NCBI GenBank assembly: GCA_019614645.1
Contig: JABWDB010000036.1
Coordinates: 2,538,001 to 2,602,000, forward strand
DNA from: Stratiolaelaps scimitus
Lineage: Eukaryota; Arthropoda; Arachnida; Mesostigmata; Laelapidae
DNA: 64,000 bases
Direction of reading: 5' to 3'
Made by a program: the position numbers and the translations under genes
Notes under the pieces: model-generated
What the model was told of the DNA's origin: nothing
Database searches by the model: none
What the model saw: the letters and a program-made list of their open reading frames with translations, nothing else
In this document: positions 63,101 to 64,000 of the stretch, piece after piece
How the letters are laid out: the number at the start of each line of letters is the position of its first letter
How positions within the stretch are numbered: the stretch's first letter is position 1

Positions 63101-63489
63101 TCCCCGACACGTATCTCCGAGCATGCAGCAACATGACCTGAGACGAGTCTATATACCAAACCAGCGTAATAGCATCAGACACATATTCAGTACGTTCGAA
63201 TTTCAGCGGCATCGTGACGCGGAGAGTAAACCTACTTCGCGGCTGTATCCGGAAAGTGGTTTTAGCCGCAGAACGAATAGTCGATTATAGTTGCTTCTAC
63301 GACGATTGTTCGCTTTTTCTATCAGACAAAATGGGGTCCCTAATTAGACAAACACTATTGGGCGCGAGATCCACAAATTGTCCATGAGCGTAACGGGCTG
63401 CTGCGCAACAGTGTTCAGCAGCAACATAAGGTCGACTTACCGGCTCCAACAAGCAAGGTGGCAAGGAGAGCTTTGAAGATGAGCGTCAT
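55090..63489 (-). CDS. neurotrophin-like (NGF/BDNF-family) precursor, 3'-partial, alternative first exons
   Basis: This is the gene-level span. Exons in transcription order are 63489-63441 (E1a) or 58498-58444 (E1b), 56971-56897, 56728-56478, 56206-56101, 55430-55369 and 55248-55090. Splice phases agree throughout (1, 1, 0, 1, 0, 0), giving 234 residues without a stop with E1a and 236 with E1b. The order is signal peptide, prodomain of about 150 residues, a dibasic REKR site (166-169), then a cystine-knot start with Cys at 184, 218 and 225. VCET..DWV, DKDGQEVEI, QYVHVYYC and CRGI match the neurotrophin pattern, and 14 residues separate REKR from the first Cys, as in NGF. Family members are secreted ligands of Trk and p75 receptors. 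The knot's second half is not found. Spätzle is the main alternative but lacks the CRGI motif. Confidence 0.78.
55369..55430 (-). CDS. neurotrophin-like gene, exon 5 (furin-type cleavage site)
   Basis: The acceptor is tgttgtccaaacttag|CCACTCC and the donor AAATCT|GTAAGT, phase 1 to 0, 62 nt. In the supported frame it reads TPLGREKRQDELEPLLPEKS. R-E-K-R is a proprotein-convertase (furin) site, and cleavage would release the mature factor starting at Gln. Reading it in phase 0 instead would break the knot frame in the next exon, so phase 1 is preferred. Confidence 0.76.
56101..56206 (-). CDS. neurotrophin-like gene, exon 4 (prodomain)
   Basis: The acceptor is aattggacctaag|GATGCG and the donor GTCCAAG|GTAATG, phase 0 to 1, 106 nt. 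It encodes RTEHRPIQFRPVKPEISEK followed by LNKYLGRSPVQ. This exon is needed to reconcile the phase 0 exit of exon 3 with the phase 1 entry of exon 5, and it does so exactly. The basic/proline-rich content fits a prodomain close to the processing site. Confidence 0.72.
56478..56728 (-). CDS. neurotrophin-like gene, exon 3 (prodomain)
   Basis: The acceptor is catacttcag|AAATGG and the donor TATATG|GTAAAT, phase 1 to 0, 251 nt. The product is hydrophilic: an amphipathic MERNLEQRLAQLGKES start, a Ser/Thr/His-rich stretch (SHGDSAHTGHTSTGH), then a region ending VPVLVVPRLEEGASDYM. No domain is recognised, as expected for fast-evolving neurotrophin prodomains. The internal ATG at 56726 is not a likely start because the frame is open through the acceptor. 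Confidence 0.75.
56897..56971 (-). CDS. neurotrophin-like gene, exon 2 (prodomain start)
   Basis: The acceptor lies at gctataatg read on the minus strand as cattatag|CAG and the donor is GGCAG|GTGAGT, phase 1 to 1, 75 nt. It encodes VVRNADMAEARHGSSRNTR, a basic, probably extended segment right after signal-peptide cleavage. The acceptor is a tandem TAGCAG (NAGNAG) and may be used at either AG, adding or dropping one residue without changing frame. Confidence 0.66.
58444..58498 (-). CDS. neurotrophin-like gene, proximal first exon E1b (signal peptide)
   Basis: ATG at 58498 starts MPSLVNVPLIILLLGACT, a signal peptide with an Ile/Leu core and small residues near the expected cleavage point. The donor is ACAC|GTAAGT, phase 1, identical in phase to E1a. 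The upstream 100 bases on this strand include TTTCAGTTCA near 58,586, which fits the arthropod initiator TCAGT about 90 bases before the ATG. E1a and E1b look like a duplicated first exon driven by separate promoters. An in-frame readthrough of this donor gives only a short tail, so splicing is expected. Confidence 0.65.
59829..60026. mobile_element. possible short inverted-repeat element (MITE-like)
   Basis: The left end ACCGGGTGATCGAAAA (from 59829) and the complement of the right end, ACAGGATGATCAAAAC (to 60026), match at most positions. The roughly 200-base interior has no coding capacity. The ends recall Tc1/mariner-type termini, but no clear TA target duplication is visible on the right side. 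Confidence 0.3.
62264..62317. repeat. short tandem duplication
   Basis: GAGTTAACCATAACAGGGA occurs at 62264-62282 and again at 62299-62317, with a partial copy AAACAGGGACCG between them: a 35-base period. Confidence 0.85.
63441..63489 (-). CDS. neurotrophin-like gene, distal first exon E1a (signal peptide)
   Basis: ATG at 63489 has a purine at -3 and starts MTLIFKALLATLLVGA, a compact signal peptide (Lys then a Leu/Ala core). A strong donor GCCG|GTAAGT follows, leaving phase 1. The frame is open upstream to 63666, but that extension is hydrophilic and would bury the signal peptide, so I chose the inner ATG. It joins the acceptor at 56971 in phase. The last 15 coding bases before the donor (TTGCTTGTTGGAGCC) differ by one base from the matching stretch in E1b. 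Confidence 0.65.
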
Positions 63490-64000
63490 TGCAACCACGG
63501 CGTCAACGTGCTGACCAAGACGGGATACACTTGTCCACTCGAACGAAGTCCACCGTGACCAGGTCGGTGGTAAGAGCCCACCTCCCTCGCACCGTTGACA
63601 ACTCCCGGACACGGACGGATGAGTCCTGCGTAGTGCTGTCAGGGGCCAGATGGAGCTCTCGGCCACACTCCGTGCGTTGAAGCAATGCTGTCTTCAGCTG
63701 GTCCTCGCGCCCACCGCGGACTAGCTTTTCTACGCGTGCGTCCTGTCTCGCCGACTGTGGGTCCAAGAATGCTCTGCGTTCGCCGAGAGCTGCGCTGGAT
63801 CAGGCTCTCGGAGCAGTTTCGTCGAGGGTGCCACGAGTGGTCCGCTCTGGCCAATAGCCACCTAACCCTGTTTCCGATACCGGCGCTTGCCTGCGCACCA
63901 ATGCTTGTACGTACGCTGAGCGAGGGCGGTCGAAGTCGGCGAACAACGACACCAATGCCCGTTCGGTTCGCACAGAGCAACAGGTGATCTATGGCTGGCT
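63490..64000 (-). promoter_or_regulatory. 5' flank / 5' UTR of E1a
   Basis: This is the sequence upstream of the E1a start on the minus strand. It is moderately GC-rich with a long open but unconvincing frame. No clear TATA box or initiator could be singled out. The label is positional only. Confidence 0.25.

Larger units (their letters stand above)
58499..63440 (-). other. intron 1 of the E1a transcript and upstream region of E1b
   Basis: No additional coding exon is evident. It contains a CT microsatellite (59470-59511), a short inverted-repeat element (59829-60026), an (AT)n (60098-60141), an ATT array (about 60,646-60,670) and a small tandem duplication (62264-62317). The promoter of the E1b transcript would be in its 58.5-58.7 kb end. 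Confidence 0.5.

Overview
This is eukaryotic, intron-bearing DNA from an animal, most likely a protostome invertebrate. Coding signal is sparse, exons are short with GT/AG boundaries, and introns and flanks are full of (AT)n, (GA)n, (AAT)n and tetranucleotide microsatellites. One gene is a single CIN85/CD2AP (cindr-type) adaptor. The other resembles a classical neurotrophin (NGF/BDNF family), which insects are thought to lack. A non-insect arthropod such as a chelicerate or mite is my best guess, but the sequence alone does not prove it. There are no bacterial operons, rRNA or CRISPR arrays, and I found no convincing complete tRNA.

Layout. From 1 to about 35.9 kb I can support no complete gene. 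This part is low-complexity and repeat-rich, with GC-rich blocks near 7.1-8.6, 14.3-17.3, 25.8-26.7 and 28.1-31.9 kb. The last block has a possible minus-strand first coding exon (30,065-29,967) and may be a promoter. From 35.9 to 44.0 kb on the plus strand are seven exons, all in consistent splice phase, of a CIN85/CD2AP-family adaptor: a third-type SH3 domain, proline-rich linkers, a capping-protein-interaction motif and a C-terminal coiled coil. Its first two SH3 domains are not seen. From 44 to 55 kb I see 3' flank, microsatellites and transposon-like debris. From 63.5 down to 55.1 kb on the minus strand is a secreted growth-factor precursor with two alternative signal-peptide first exons, a prodomain, a furin-type site and the first half of a neurotrophin cystine knot. 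The exon(s) carrying the rest of the knot were not found.

The two genes converge. CIN85/CD2AP proteins act in endocytosis of receptor tyrosine kinases, and in vertebrates neurotrophins signal through such receptors (Trk), so the pairing is suggestive but may be chance. The best candidate for something undescribed is the invertebrate neurotrophin gene with a duplicated signal-peptide exon: two first exons about 5 kb apart, similar in sequence and identical in splice phase.
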